Part shown: in pieces, positions 24,254 through 33,217 of the stretch | Numbering within the stretch: position 1 is the stretch's first letter | How the letters are laid out: each line of letters starts with the position of its first letter | NCBI RefSeq assembly: GCF_005887095.1 | Contig: NZ_PNCI01000024.1 | Location: 26,371 to 90,370, forward strand | DNA from: Pseudoalteromonas rubra | GTDB taxonomy: Bacteria > Pseudomonadota > Gammaproteobacteria > Enterobacterales > Alteromonadaceae | Reading direction: 5' to 3' | Length of the DNA stretch: 64,000 bases | The notes under the pieces: generated by a model | What the model saw: only the letters and a program-made list of their open reading frames with translations | What the model was told of the DNA's origin: nothing | The model's database searches: none | Program-made: the position numbers and the translations under genes

Positions 24254-25485
24254 ACACAATGAAAAAATATGATGTTGTCATCGCCGGTGGCGGTGCAGTG
24301 GGTGCAGCGTGCGCATACTTTTTGAGTCGCGATACAGATTTAAAAATCGCGCTAATTGATTTGAAGAAACCTGGCAATGCGTCACGCGCGTCTGCCGGCG
24401 GGTTATGGGCTATCGGTGAATCGGTCGGTCTGGGCTGTGGTGTGATCTTTTTTAAGACCTTATCTAAGTTACACAGCGAAGCCCAGGGTAAGGAAGTGCC
24501 CGTGATGCGCCCGCACCAGTTACCAGACTGCTTTTTTGAATTTGCCTTGACCTCTAACAATATGTATCCGGCATTACATCAGGAAATGCTTGAAAAACAT
24601 GGTGTGGACTTTAAATTTGAGCGCACGGGTCTGAAATTTATTATGTATAACGAAGAAGACAGGTTATACGCTGAGCAGATCACTGAGGGGATCCCACATC
24701 TGGCCGATCAGGTGCGCTGGCTGGATGCCGAAGAGCTCAAAAAGGAAGAACCCTATGTAACGGACGATGCCATTGGGGCCATTGACTTTATTTGTGACCA
24801 CCAGGTGAACCCGTATCGACTGGTCGACGCCTACCTGGAAGGGGCCCGTCAGAATGGGGTGTCTTTACATCTGAACACTGAAGTAACCTCAGTGATCCGC
24901 AACGGCAATGTGGTGGAAGGGGTGAAGACCCATGACCAAGTGTTCTTCTGCGATACACTGATCAACGCGTCCGGCGCCTGGGCGAATGAACTGTATCAGC
25001 AAGCAACGGGACGCACTATGCCGGTTTATCCGGTGAAAGGACAAATAGTGCTCTCAGAGCGGATGCCGAAGATCATGAATGGCTGCATCAGCACCAGCGA
25101 TTGTTACATTGCACAAAAGGACAATGGTGAGATCCTGATTGGTTCATCCACCGAAGAAAAGGGCTTTGATACCACCAACAGTCTGGACAAGATCCAGGAG
25201 CTGTCACAGGGTGCGATGAAGTGCCTGCCAATTCTCAAAGAGTCGAGCATAAAGCGTTGCTGGGCAGGTTTACGACCAGGCACGCCGGACGAGTTGCCAA
25301 TTCTGGGCCCGGTTGAGGGGATCGAAGGATATCTGAATGCCTGTGGTCATTTCCGTACCGGTATTCTGACATCTGCGATTACTGGGCAGTTGATGACTGA
25401 GCTGATAACCGGCAAAACCCCTTCGCTGGATCTGACTCCGTTCAGCGTCGCGCGTTTTGACGAGGCCGAGCAAAAAGCCGGTTAA
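24250..25485 (+). CDS. hcnC: Hydrogen cyanide synthase subunit HcnC
   Basis: 411-residue FAD-dependent amino-acid oxidase-type subunit (glycine oxidase/DAO fold). KYDVVIAGGGAVGAACAYFL binds FAD; VYPVKGQIVLSER and RCWAGLRPGTPDELPILGPV are typical DAO landmarks. The start ATG overlaps the hcnB stop; a second ATG three codons on is possible. It completes an intact hcnABC operon. The next gene, a TonB-dependent receptor, starts 192 bases later behind its own promoter. Confidence 0.93.
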   Translation: MNTMKKYDVVIAGGGAVGAACAYFLSRDTDLKIALIDLKKPGNASRASAGGLWAIGESVGLGCGVIFFKTLSKLHSEAQGKEVPVMRPHQLPDCFFEFALTSNNMYPALHQEMLEKHGVDFKFERTGLKFIMYNEEDRLYAEQITEGIPHLADQVRWLDAEELKKEEPYVTDDAIGAIDFICDHQVNPYRLVDAYLEGARQNGVSLHLNTEVTSVIRNGNVVEGVKTHDQVFFCDTLINASGAWANELYQQATGRTMPVYPVKGQIVLSERMPKIMNGCISTSDCYIAQKDNGEILIGSSTEEKGFDTTNSLDKIQELSQGAMKCLPILKESSIKRCWAGLRPGTPDELPILGPVEGIEGYLNACGHFRTGILTSAITGQLMTELITGKTPSLDLTPFSVARFDEAEQKAG

Positions 25486-25645
25486 TTCTGATTACGGGAA
25501 GAAACTCGAGGGGCAGGGAGGCTCCCGATTTTAACCTTAACTGTGTCAACATTCTTAATAAAAAACAAAGTGCTGAACGGCAGAAAAACTTCATAGCTTA
25601 TGTCTTAACAGCTGGCTACATTCGTGGTACAGTCCACGCGCTTAG

Positions 25646-25664
25646 TTGTTATAATATATCATAA
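25646..25664. promoter_or_regulatory. Zur-like box at the TonB receptor promoter
   Basis: TGTTATA-A-TATATCA (25647-25661) is one mismatch from a perfect inverted repeat of the enterobacterial Zur type (TGTTATA-N-TATAACA). It covers a TATAAT (25650-25655), 14 bases before the receptor's start codon, so binding would block transcription. Confidence 0.6.
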
Positions 25665-25677
25665 TGAAGGACTGATA

Positions 25678-27801
25678 ATGAAACCTTTACACTCTGCGTG
25701 TCGTTTAAGTGTACTCTCTTTGTCTCTTGCTGCGGCGTTTACTGCACATGCCGACAGTGCCATTGAAAAAATTGAAGTAAAGGGAGAGCGTCAGGCTTAT
25801 CGCGGTAACTTCACTCACCTGCAATCACCAGAAGCACTGTTCGAATTTGATTCTGAACTGATTGAACAAACTGGCGTAACAGGATTAACTCAGGTGTTGG
25901 ATATGTCTGCGTCGGTGAGCCGTCAGAATAGCCTGGGTGGTCTGTGGGACAGTTTTGCTATCCGTGGATTTTTTGGGGACGAAAACGTACCCAGCGGCTA
26001 TCTGGTCAATGGTTTTAACGCAGGCCGCGGATTCTCTGGTCCCCGGGATGTGTCGGGCATTGAACGGGTTGAGGTGCTAAAGGGGCCAAAAGCCGCTTTG
26101 TTTGGCCGAGGAGAGCCGGGTGGTTCAATTAATCTGGTGACTAAAAAGCCGACTTTCCAGTCATCCAGTGAGTTTGAACTGACGGCGGGCAGCCGTGCGC
26201 ATCGTCGTTTGGTGGGAGATATCAACACTGTAATGTCAGACTCGGTTGCGGGTCGCTTTATTGGTTTTTATCAGGAAGAAGACAGTTTTCGCGACACCAT
26301 AGAAACGCAAAAGCACGGCCTGATGGCGTCATTTGTGTTTGATCAGAGTGCAGATTCAACCTGGCACTATGACTTTGAATATGCCGAGCAGGAGATCCCA
26401 TTTGACCGCGGTATTCTCGCACTGAATGGTAACTTTGACTTTATGCCTATTGAGCGTTTCCTGGGGGAGCCGGGTGATGGGCCGACCACCACTATGGTCC
26501 ATGGTCACCAGGTTCAATGGTTATATGACTTAAACAGCGACTGGCAACTGAGTTCGGCACTGGCTTTCAGGCAAACAGAGCTGGATAGTTTGTCTAGTGA
26601 TGCCGATATTGCACCTTCGAGGCAAAAACTTTACCGTGATTTTCAGACCCTGACGCGACAGCGCAGGTTGCGTGCCTATGATACTGATCAGTACGTGGCG
26701 CGCTTTGAACTGGCGGGTGATATCACAACAGGTTCAATCAAGCATCATATTATCGTGGGCGTTGACTACGACCGGTTTGAGTATGATCGTGACTACCGAG
26801 TTGCTCGCGCCGAAGTGCTGGGTCCGGACACGACTGATGCGCAGCTGTATGCCATTAATATTCATCAGCCTGTCTATGGCCTGCATACGCCACCGACCCC
26901 AAACCCGTTTATTGAGCGCCAACAAAATCAGTGGGCAACGGGTTTGTATATCCAGGACCAGATAGCCCTGACTGACGCACTTCAGGTGCGGATTGGGGGT
27001 CGTTTTGACTGGTTAAAGCAAACCACAGACGACAAACGCAACAATATATACTTCGAACAGTCTGAACAACACTTCAGTCCGCAGTTGGGTCTCGTATATC
27101 AGTTTACTGATAGCTGGTCGCTGTACTCAACCTATGGCGAAGGCTATCGCCTGAACTTTGGTCTTGACTATAAAAATGAGAGCTTTGACCCGAACCAGAG
27201 CGAGTCAATTGAGTTCGGCAGTAAATGGTCACTGTTAGATAATAATCTGGATGTTACGCTGGCGTACTTTGACAGTGAGCAGACTAACATCATAGTTGCG
27301 GATCTCAATCACCCAGGCCATAGCGCCGCCATTGGTGAAGCTACGAGTCAAGGCATTGAACTGGATGTCGTTGGCCAGTTGCCTGCCGATATTCAGATCC
27401 AGTTCTCTTACGCGTATCTGGATGCGCAGGTAAGTAAAGACTCTGTTGATACTGGCCTGGGCGCGCCCATCAAAAAAGGCGATGACCTTCTGAATATCCC
27501 TGAGAACGCGGCCAGCATTCAGCTCAGCCAGCAATATACTTTGAATGGCAATGCGTTGTCTGCGGGGATAGGTGCGCAGTACGTCGATGAGCGATTGGGA
27601 CAGCGCGGCACCGAGTTTTATCTGCCTTCATACGTCACTGTGAATTTGTTTGCCGAATACGCCATCAGCGATCGCTGGTCAGTGAAGGCACAGGTACATA
27701 ACGCCTTTGACCGTAAACACTTTACCAACTCATATTCTCAGATTTGGGTGCAGCCAGGCGAGCCGCGCAAGGTCTTATTGTCGACTTCTTATCAGTTCTA
27801 A
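25678..27801 (+). CDS. TonB-dependent siderophore/metallophore receptor
   Basis: 707-residue outer-membrane receptor. The ATG at 25678 is chosen for GAAGGA upstream and because the signal peptide begins there (cleavage after FTAHA). A TonB-box-like segment EKIEVKGER is followed by the plug (IRGFFGDENVPSGYLVNGF; GIERVEVLKGPKAALFGRGEPGGSINLVTKKP, typical of siderophore receptors), a 22-strand barrel and terminal LLSTSYQF with the C-terminal Phe. The Zur-like box at its promoter points to zinc-linked control, hence possibly a zinc-metallophore rather than an iron-siderophore receptor. Confidence 0.93.
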   Translation: MKPLHSACRLSVLSLSLAAAFTAHADSAIEKIEVKGERQAYRGNFTHLQSPEALFEFDSELIEQTGVTGLTQVLDMSASVSRQNSLGGLWDSFAIRGFFGDENVPSGYLVNGFNAGRGFSGPRDVSGIERVEVLKGPKAALFGRGEPGGSINLVTKKPTFQSSSEFELTAGSRAHRRLVGDINTVMSDSVAGRFIGFYQEEDSFRDTIETQKHGLMASFVFDQSADSTWHYDFEYAEQEIPFDRGILALNGNFDFMPIERFLGEPGDGPTTTMVHGHQVQWLYDLNSDWQLSSALAFRQTELDSLSSDADIAPSRQKLYRDFQTLTRQRRLRAYDTDQYVARFELAGDITTGSIKHHIIVGVDYDRFEYDRDYRVARAEVLGPDTTDAQLYAINIHQPVYGLHTPPTPNPFIERQQNQWATGLYIQDQIALTDALQVRIGGRFDWLKQTTDDKRNNIYFEQSEQHFSPQLGLVYQFTDSWSLYSTYGEGYRLNFGLDYKNESFDPNQSESIEFGSKWSLLDNNLDVTLAYFDSEQTNIIVADLNHPGHSAAIGEATSQGIELDVVGQLPADIQIQFSYAYLDAQVSKDSVDTGLGAPIKKGDDLLNIPENAASIQLSQQYTLNGNALSAGIGAQYVDERLGQRGTEFYLPSYVTVNLFAEYAISDRWSVKAQVHNAFDRKHFTNSYSQIWVQPGEPRKVLLSTSYQF

Positions 27802-27831
27802 CTTTTGCCCTTCGACTTGTTAGAAGTGTTT

Positions 27832-27870
27832 AATGTGCCCTTGCGCTCCCTGCCTGGGCACATTTTTTTA
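27832..27870 (+). terminator. Intrinsic terminator after the TonB receptor
   Basis: AATGTGCCC and GGGCACATT form a nine-base stem with a loop of 15, followed by a run of seven T. Confidence 0.85.
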
Positions 27871-27919
27871 TCTGCATTTTCGCAAGCGTAAGCAGTAAGC
27901 GCATATTACGCTGATGAAC

Positions 27920-27945
27920 AAAACCCGGCATATCCGCCGGGTTTT
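27920..27945. terminator. Terminator of the RND operon (possibly bidirectional)
   Basis: AAAACCCGGC and GCCGGGTTTT form a ten-base stem around ATATCC. It lies seven bases beyond the RND pump stop and has T runs on both strands. Confidence 0.8.
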
Positions 27946-27951
27946 CTATAT

Positions 27952-30900
27952 TTAAAGCTGATGGGCTTTGGCTGCTGGTTTGTATGACGTGAAGATCTGT
28001 TTAAGATCCTCCAGCATCACGTACAGGCAAGGTACCATAAGCAGCGTTACCGCGGTTGCAAACACCACCGAGAAGCTCAGTGAAATGGCCGTTGGTATCA
28101 CAAACTGCGCCTGCAGACTCGATTCAAACATAATGGGTACCAGCCCCAAAAACGTGGTCAGCGAGGTAAGCAAGATGGCTCTGAAGCGTGCAATACCTGC
28201 CTCTACTACCGCAGCTTTCATATCTTGCCCGGCAGTCCTTTGACGATTGATCACATCAGTCATGACGAGCGAGTCGTTGATCACAACCCCCGCTGCGGCA
28301 ACAATCCCAAAGACTGACATCATGCTCAGACTGTATCCCAGCAGGTAATGTCCCCACAGGGCCCCGACCACAGAAAACGGGATCACGGACATCACAATCA
28401 GCGGCTGCAGATAGCTCTTCATCGGCAGTGCCAGTAAGCAATAAACCACCAGCAAGCCAATGATGCCAAACTTCATCACCTGGCTTTGCTCTTGTTTTTG
28501 TGCTTCCAGCGCTACGCCCGGTTGAGTGGTGAGTCCCTGATAAGTGCTTGTCAGCTCGGGCAGGAGCTGAGAGTCGATGTGATCGGCCACGTGTGAAACG
28601 GCGGTGTATTGGGCGTCAACATTGGCACTGATGGTTGCGACCTGGTGGCCCTGCTCCCGATGGATACTCGAAAAGCCCGGTACTGCAACGGTTTGCGCAA
28701 CATCACCAAAAAACACCTGTTCACCATTTGGCAGAGTGATCAATGTGTGCGGCAGCGCGCTCAGCTGCTGGCGGTCTGAGAGGGTGCCACGGACCTTGAA
28801 CACCACTTCCTGACCTTCGCGCATAATACGCTGTATTTCCAGACCATAGAAGCGGGCACCAACCTGGCGAGTCACTTCCTTTGCACTAAGCTTGAGCTGA
28901 TGGGCCAGTGGTTTAAGTTGGATCTGGTACTCAGTCTGGGCGTTATCCAGTGTAGAGTAGACACTGTGTACGCCACGAATTGTGTTGAGCTGATTAATGA
29001 AGTCCCGGCTTGCCCGTGACAGTGTTTCTGCGTCTTTGGCGAACAGGCGGTACTCAAGATCGCTCTTTTCGGCGATGTCGATGACATCTGATTCAATGGT
29101 GAGCTTTTTAACGCCAGGTATATCGGGCAGCTGTTCACGCCAGCGCCTTGCCAGCTCGAAGGTGTCGAAGGGGCGTTGTGCTTCTGGTACCAAAGGGACA
29201 ACCACTTCCGCCTCAGTGAGGTGGTCGATGCGGGTATACATCACATCCATCATGGGTTTACCGGTTTCGGTCTGGATTGCATGCTCAACCCGATTGATCA
29301 GATTCTCTATTTGTTCGACGGCGTTGAGTGTCTGTGCTTCAGAGACCGTATGGTGCATTTGAATATTGATTGACGGGTAGTCATGCGGCACTTTGGGCAC
29401 AGGGGTAAAGCGTAATAAGCCACTTATAACCAGGCAGAGGGCCAGTACCAGCAGGCAAATAAATCCGGCGATGACTGCATAACGATAGTGAATACAGCGA
29501 TTTAGCAACGGTGCATAATAGCTGTGTAGCAGATATTGAAGGCGGGCATTGAAACGATTACGCCAGTGATCCTTCGGCTTAGGTGGTAACCGGGTTGCGG
29601 CTAAGTGTACCGGTAAAATCAGCTTTGATTCAATCAGGCTGAAAAACAAACATAATATACACACCCCGGCGATGGCGATAAATTGCCCTGAGTTGGGTCC
29701 GCTGCTGAACATAAAGGGCATAAACACGGCAATGGTGGTCAGAACACCAAAGGTGGCTGGCATCGCGACTTTTTGTGCTCCCCGGATCACCTGAGCGGGT
29801 GTGTGCCCATTGGACTCAACCTGCTCACAGACGCTTTCGCCAATCACGATGGCATCATCTACCACAATCCCGAGCACCATAATAAAGGCAAATAATGACA
29901 CCAGGTTCATGGTAATGCCAAACAGTGGCATTAACCAAAAAGCGCCGAGCATAGAAACCGGCAAACCGACCATCACCCAGACCGCCAGGCGGGTGCGCAG
30001 AAACACGGCCAGCACAATAAACACCAAAATGGCACCCTGGGCGAGGTTTTCCAGCATCATATTGAGGCGCCCCTGCAAATAATGGGTAACGTCAACAAAC
30101 TCGTGGATATGAATATGCTCGGGCAACGCCCGGCGCTTGTATTCGATATAGGCTTTTACCTGTGCAACCACTGCGGTCAGTGATTGCTCTTTGGCTGCCA
30201 GCACCATGATATAAACCGCCTGTTCACCGTTGAAGCGGCCTGCATCCAGGGTCTCGCGAAAACCATCCTTGATGGTGGCAATATCTCGGAGCAGCACAGT
30301 TTCACCCAAAGGTCCGGTAATGACTGGTGTATTGGCAAGGGCGCTGCCCTGATAGCCTCGCTGCTCAAGTCTGAGATAGATGTTACCACGGGCGGTTTTA
30401 ATCCGGCCTGCGGAGAGGTTATCTGCGTGGGTCTGGATTGCATTTACGACGTCTGACAGGCTCAGTTTGTACTCCTGCAAGCGAATGGGAGAAAGCTCGA
30501 TGGCAACTTCGTAGTCGGGAATGGCAGACAGGTCAACATGAGAGATCCCATCGAGTTGCAGCAACTCATCTTTTAATTCGTTGCCCAGTTTTTTCAGCGC
30601 CAGCGGGTTGTCCGGGCCTGACAATACAACACTGAGGGCACGCTGGCGCTGTGCTCGCTCGGTAATACGCAGTGGCTCCATGGTTGCTGGGAAAGTCGCG
30701 ATGGCATCCAGCTTCATTTTAATTTCATCCAGCCGGTAAGGCAGATCCTGATCGTGCTCCAGCTCAATATCGACTAATCCGCGTGATGGCGTAGCCTGGC
30801 TGGTCAGGCGTTTGATACCCACTTGTGGTTTTAATGCCTGTTCAATCTTAAGCAGGATGTTTTCTTCGATTTCTCTGGCAGATGCGCCAAGCTGGGTGGC

Positions 30901-31056
30901 CGTCACTATTATTCTGTTATTGTCAGAAATAGGGAAGGTTTGTCGCTGGATCCCCTGATAGCTGAGCAACCCCATACAGACGATAAATAGCATCAGCAGG
31001 TTAGCAGCAACCGGATGATGGACAAAATAACCGATGAGTCCATGTCGCTGCGTCAT
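27952..31056 (-). CDS. RND-family efflux pump inner-membrane component
   Basis: 1034-residue AcrB-type pump with 12 membrane helices. The first helix is HHPVAANLLMLFIVCMGLLSY; GIVVDDAIVIGE and the aspartate-bearing fourth helix, and the second-half counterpart GVVINDSLVMTD, are standard for proton-driven RND transporters. It overlaps its adaptor gene by four bases. It is divergent from the nicotianamine-synthase-like gene and shares the intergenic region that contains a Zur-like box, so export of a metallophore or metal-complex is conceivable; a drug-efflux role cannot be excluded. Confidence 0.93.
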   Translation of the reverse strand: MTQRHGLIGYFVHHPVAANLLMLFIVCMGLLSYQGIQRQTFPISDNNRIIVTATQLGASAREIEENILLKIEQALKPQVGIKRLTSQATPSRGLVDIELEHDQDLPYRLDEIKMKLDAIATFPATMEPLRITERAQRQRALSVVLSGPDNPLALKKLGNELKDELLQLDGISHVDLSAIPDYEVAIELSPIRLQEYKLSLSDVVNAIQTHADNLSAGRIKTARGNIYLRLEQRGYQGSALANTPVITGPLGETVLLRDIATIKDGFRETLDAGRFNGEQAVYIMVLAAKEQSLTAVVAQVKAYIEYKRRALPEHIHIHEFVDVTHYLQGRLNMMLENLAQGAILVFIVLAVFLRTRLAVWVMVGLPVSMLGAFWLMPLFGITMNLVSLFAFIMVLGIVVDDAIVIGESVCEQVESNGHTPAQVIRGAQKVAMPATFGVLTTIAVFMPFMFSSGPNSGQFIAIAGVCILCLFFSLIESKLILPVHLAATRLPPKPKDHWRNRFNARLQYLLHSYYAPLLNRCIHYRYAVIAGFICLLVLALCLVISGLLRFTPVPKVPHDYPSINIQMHHTVSEAQTLNAVEQIENLINRVEHAIQTETGKPMMDVMYTRIDHLTEAEVVVPLVPEAQRPFDTFELARRWREQLPDIPGVKKLTIESDVIDIAEKSDLEYRLFAKDAETLSRASRDFINQLNTIRGVHSVYSTLDNAQTEYQIQLKPLAHQLKLSAKEVTRQVGARFYGLEIQRIMREGQEVVFKVRGTLSDRQQLSALPHTLITLPNGEQVFFGDVAQTVAVPGFSSIHREQGHQVATISANVDAQYTAVSHVADHIDSQLLPELTSTYQGLTTQPGVALEAQKQEQSQVMKFGIIGLLVVYCLLALPMKSYLQPLIVMSVIPFSVVGALWGHYLLGYSLSMMSVFGIVAAAGVVINDSLVMTDVINRQRTAGQDMKAAVVEAGIARFRAILLTSLTTFLGLVPIMFESSLQAQFVIPTAISLSFSVVFATAVTLLMVPCLYVMLEDLKQIFTSYKPAAKAHQL

Positions 31057-32225
31057 TGCTTTTCTCCTTTGGCTGCCAGCTGAGTGTGAGCCAACTTGTT
31101 GCGTACCTGCATGCCCGTTTGAGGGTAATCAGGCAAGTGCGTGACAACCTGATGGTCTGACAGCGGCGGGGCGCTGAGCACAACATAATTGTGTTCCCGG
31201 CGGAGTATGTTGGCAGAGTACTGCACCAGTCTTTGCTGTGGACTCGTCAACCAGAGTGTGTCGTTCTTAATCCACTCTTGTGGCACTCTCAGCACATTCT
31301 TAAGGGTGATCCCCGCAACCTGTGCCTGCAAAAACTGGCCAAAATAGACAGCAGGCATTGAGCTATGCAGTGCGTACGGATCGTCTATCCGGATCACATA
31401 GTAGGCCATTCTGGTCGTGTCACTGAGCTGACCGGTATGCCGGACAAGTGTGCCTGTACGGTGTACATTCTCGGCTGTGATCTGCACGTTTGGTGCCGGT
31501 AACACTGGCAGAAAAGGCCGCTCAAACTGGGCAACAGGCACATGGAGTTCTGCGTAGCTCAGGTTAACCAGTCGGCCAAGCGCCTGACCCGCAGAGATAA
31601 CCTGGCCCAGGCCAGTATCTCGTTGTATTACCAGTGAATCGTAAGGCGCATAATACTGAGTACGGGCCAGATCTTTTTCAGCCTGCGCCAATTGTGCTTC
31701 GGCGGCCTTAAGTTGTGCTCTGGCACTGGCGACCTGCGGTTTGCGCAGTGCCAGTTCTGTGACATGGGGGCTGTGTGCCCATTCTTTTTTGGCCACATCC
31801 GCGAGGGCGATTTGCTCAGATAAATGTGCCTGAGCCAGCGCCAGTTCGGCCTGCTTGTTCAGCAACTGAGTTTGATAATCAAAGGGGTCCAGTCTGGCCA
31901 GTATATCGCCTTTGTTAATAATGCCACCTTCGATAAATGCTTCGTTGAGCCAGGCAATTTTACCTGGCAGCTCGAAAGCGACCTCTGTTTGCTCAGCGGG
32001 TTTTAAAATCCCAGACAGCGACAGTGTTGTTTGATGATCTATTGCTAACAGTGGAGTGCTTGATACCAGCGGAAGTTGCACATCCTGTGGTTGAGTGTCC
32101 TTTGCCGGACTTGCCAGAGTCAGCAAGGCTGCACATGCGGAACCACCCGCAATCAGTACCGCTATAAGGGCCGCATAACGCCGTTTAAGTTGATGAAAAG
32201 AAGACTTATTTTTATTTGTATCCAT
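31053..32225 (-). CDS. RND periplasmic adaptor (membrane-fusion protein)
   Basis: 390 residues starting MDTNKNKSSF at 32225; a GTG at 32246 has its ribosome-like AGGA too close, so the ATG with GAG eight bases upstream is preferred, though not decisively. One N-terminal helix (YAALIAVLIAGGSACAALLTL), lipoyl halves around LPGKIAWLNEAFIEGGIINKGDILARLDPF and YDSLVIQRDTGLGQVISAGQALGRL, and a coiled-coil hairpin between (about residues 108-175). It forms one operon with the pump. Confidence 0.9.
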   Translation of the reverse strand: MDTNKNKSSFHQLKRRYAALIAVLIAGGSACAALLTLASPAKDTQPQDVQLPLVSSTPLLAIDHQTTLSLSGILKPAEQTEVAFELPGKIAWLNEAFIEGGIINKGDILARLDPFDYQTQLLNKQAELALAQAHLSEQIALADVAKKEWAHSPHVTELALRKPQVASARAQLKAAEAQLAQAEKDLARTQYYAPYDSLVIQRDTGLGQVISAGQALGRLVNLSYAELHVPVAQFERPFLPVLPAPNVQITAENVHRTGTLVRHTGQLSDTTRMAYYVIRIDDPYALHSSMPAVYFGQFLQAQVAGITLKNVLRVPQEWIKNDTLWLTSPQQRLVQYSANILRREHNYVVLSAPPLSDHQVVTHLPDYPQTGMQVRNKLAHTQLAAKGEKQ

Positions 32226-32345
32226 AATAAATTCTCGGGGTGTCACTTTCCTGTAATGGTAAATTATTTGTTTCAGTAATTTTTAAGTGGCTAAGTTAAT
32301 TAAAATTTAATGAATAAATGGGTTTACACATAAATAACCTGTGGG

Positions 32346-32361
32346 TTATGTTATAACATAA
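32346..32361. promoter_or_regulatory. Zur-like palindrome at the nicotianamine-synthase-like operon
   Basis: TTATGTTATAACATAA is a perfect 16-base palindrome. TTTACA at 32323-32328 and TTATGT at 32346-32351 (17-base spacer) make a promoter whose -10 lies inside the palindrome, 40 bases before the start codon. The AATGTTATAACATT-like core is characteristic of Zur sites in gammaproteobacteria. Confidence 0.7.
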
Positions 32362-32390
32362 AATCGGAACAGTACAGCAGTGACTTACTT

Positions 32391-33212
32391 ATGACTATCG
32401 CGAATCAGGTAGGGATCCACGCCTCGCAAATTGTGGACGTTTATGAACAAATTCATGCCATGGAGGGGTTGACCATCAACGACGAGTCAATGGCAATCTT
32501 CGATCGGTTTTTAGGATTACTGTCCAATGAACATGGCAGTGAGTTTGCCGAGCAGGTACTTGCTCAGACAAACATTAAGGCTATCAAACCCCAGATACAG
32601 CACTTATTTAGTCTGGCATCCAGCATGTATGAGCGGCACTGGGCACAGCGTATTGTGACTAGCACAGCGCCGCAACAGGTGTTGCGAGAAGAGTACCCTT
32701 ACTTCAAACACTATCGACGTGCTACAGGTCTGGAAATTAATGCCATACACTCATTGGCCGATGAACCGGCAAAGCGGGTCTTGATGGTTGGTTCTGGTGC
32801 TTTGCCTCTGACTTCACTGGCATTACATGATGCCGGGTTAGAGGTTGATAACCTCGATATTCAGTACGACGACCTGATACTTGGCAAGCAGGTGTGTGGC
32901 GCGCTATCTCCTGGTAATCAGATGGATTTTATTCACAATGATATCTGTGAACAGGCCGATCTGGATCGGTATGATGTGATCTGGCTTGCCGCTTTGGTCG
33001 GAGATGAGCAGCTGAAAGACAAAATCATTGCGCACTTGTACCAGCAAATGCGCCCGGGTGCTCAGCTGGTCGTTCGCACTGCATTTAATCTGCGCACTTT
33101 GCTGTATCCGAGTATCGATGAGGCTGGTCTGACACCGTTTCAACTGAAACTGAAGATCCAGACTTACGCCGATAACTTCCATTCTATTTTGATTGCGCAA
33201 AAACCGGTTTAG
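32391..33212 (+). CDS. Nicotianamine synthase-like metallophore enzyme
   Basis: 273 residues, the size of bacterial CntL and plant NAS cores. NAS landmarks are YPYFKHYRRATGLEINAI, the SAM site VLMVGSGALPLTSLALHD, YDVIWLAALVG, DKIIAHLYQQMRPGAQLVVRTAF and LLYPSID, closely following plant NAS as I recall it. These enzymes transfer the aminobutyrate part of SAM to an amino-acid amine, making nicotianamine, staphylopine or pseudopaline precursors that chelate zinc, nickel or iron. No histidine racemase or opine dehydrogenase is adjacent, so the final product is unclear. MFS and hotdog genes follow in the operon. A Zur-like box sits at the promoter. Confidence 0.88.
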   Translation: MTIANQVGIHASQIVDVYEQIHAMEGLTINDESMAIFDRFLGLLSNEHGSEFAEQVLAQTNIKAIKPQIQHLFSLASSMYERHWAQRIVTSTAPQQVLREEYPYFKHYRRATGLEINAIHSLADEPAKRVLMVGSGALPLTSLALHDAGLEVDNLDIQYDDLILGKQVCGALSPGNQMDFIHNDICEQADLDRYDVIWLAALVGDEQLKDKIIAHLYQQMRPGAQLVVRTAFNLRTLLYPSIDEAGLTPFQLKLKIQTYADNFHSILIAQKPV

Positions 33213-33217
33213 CGGCT

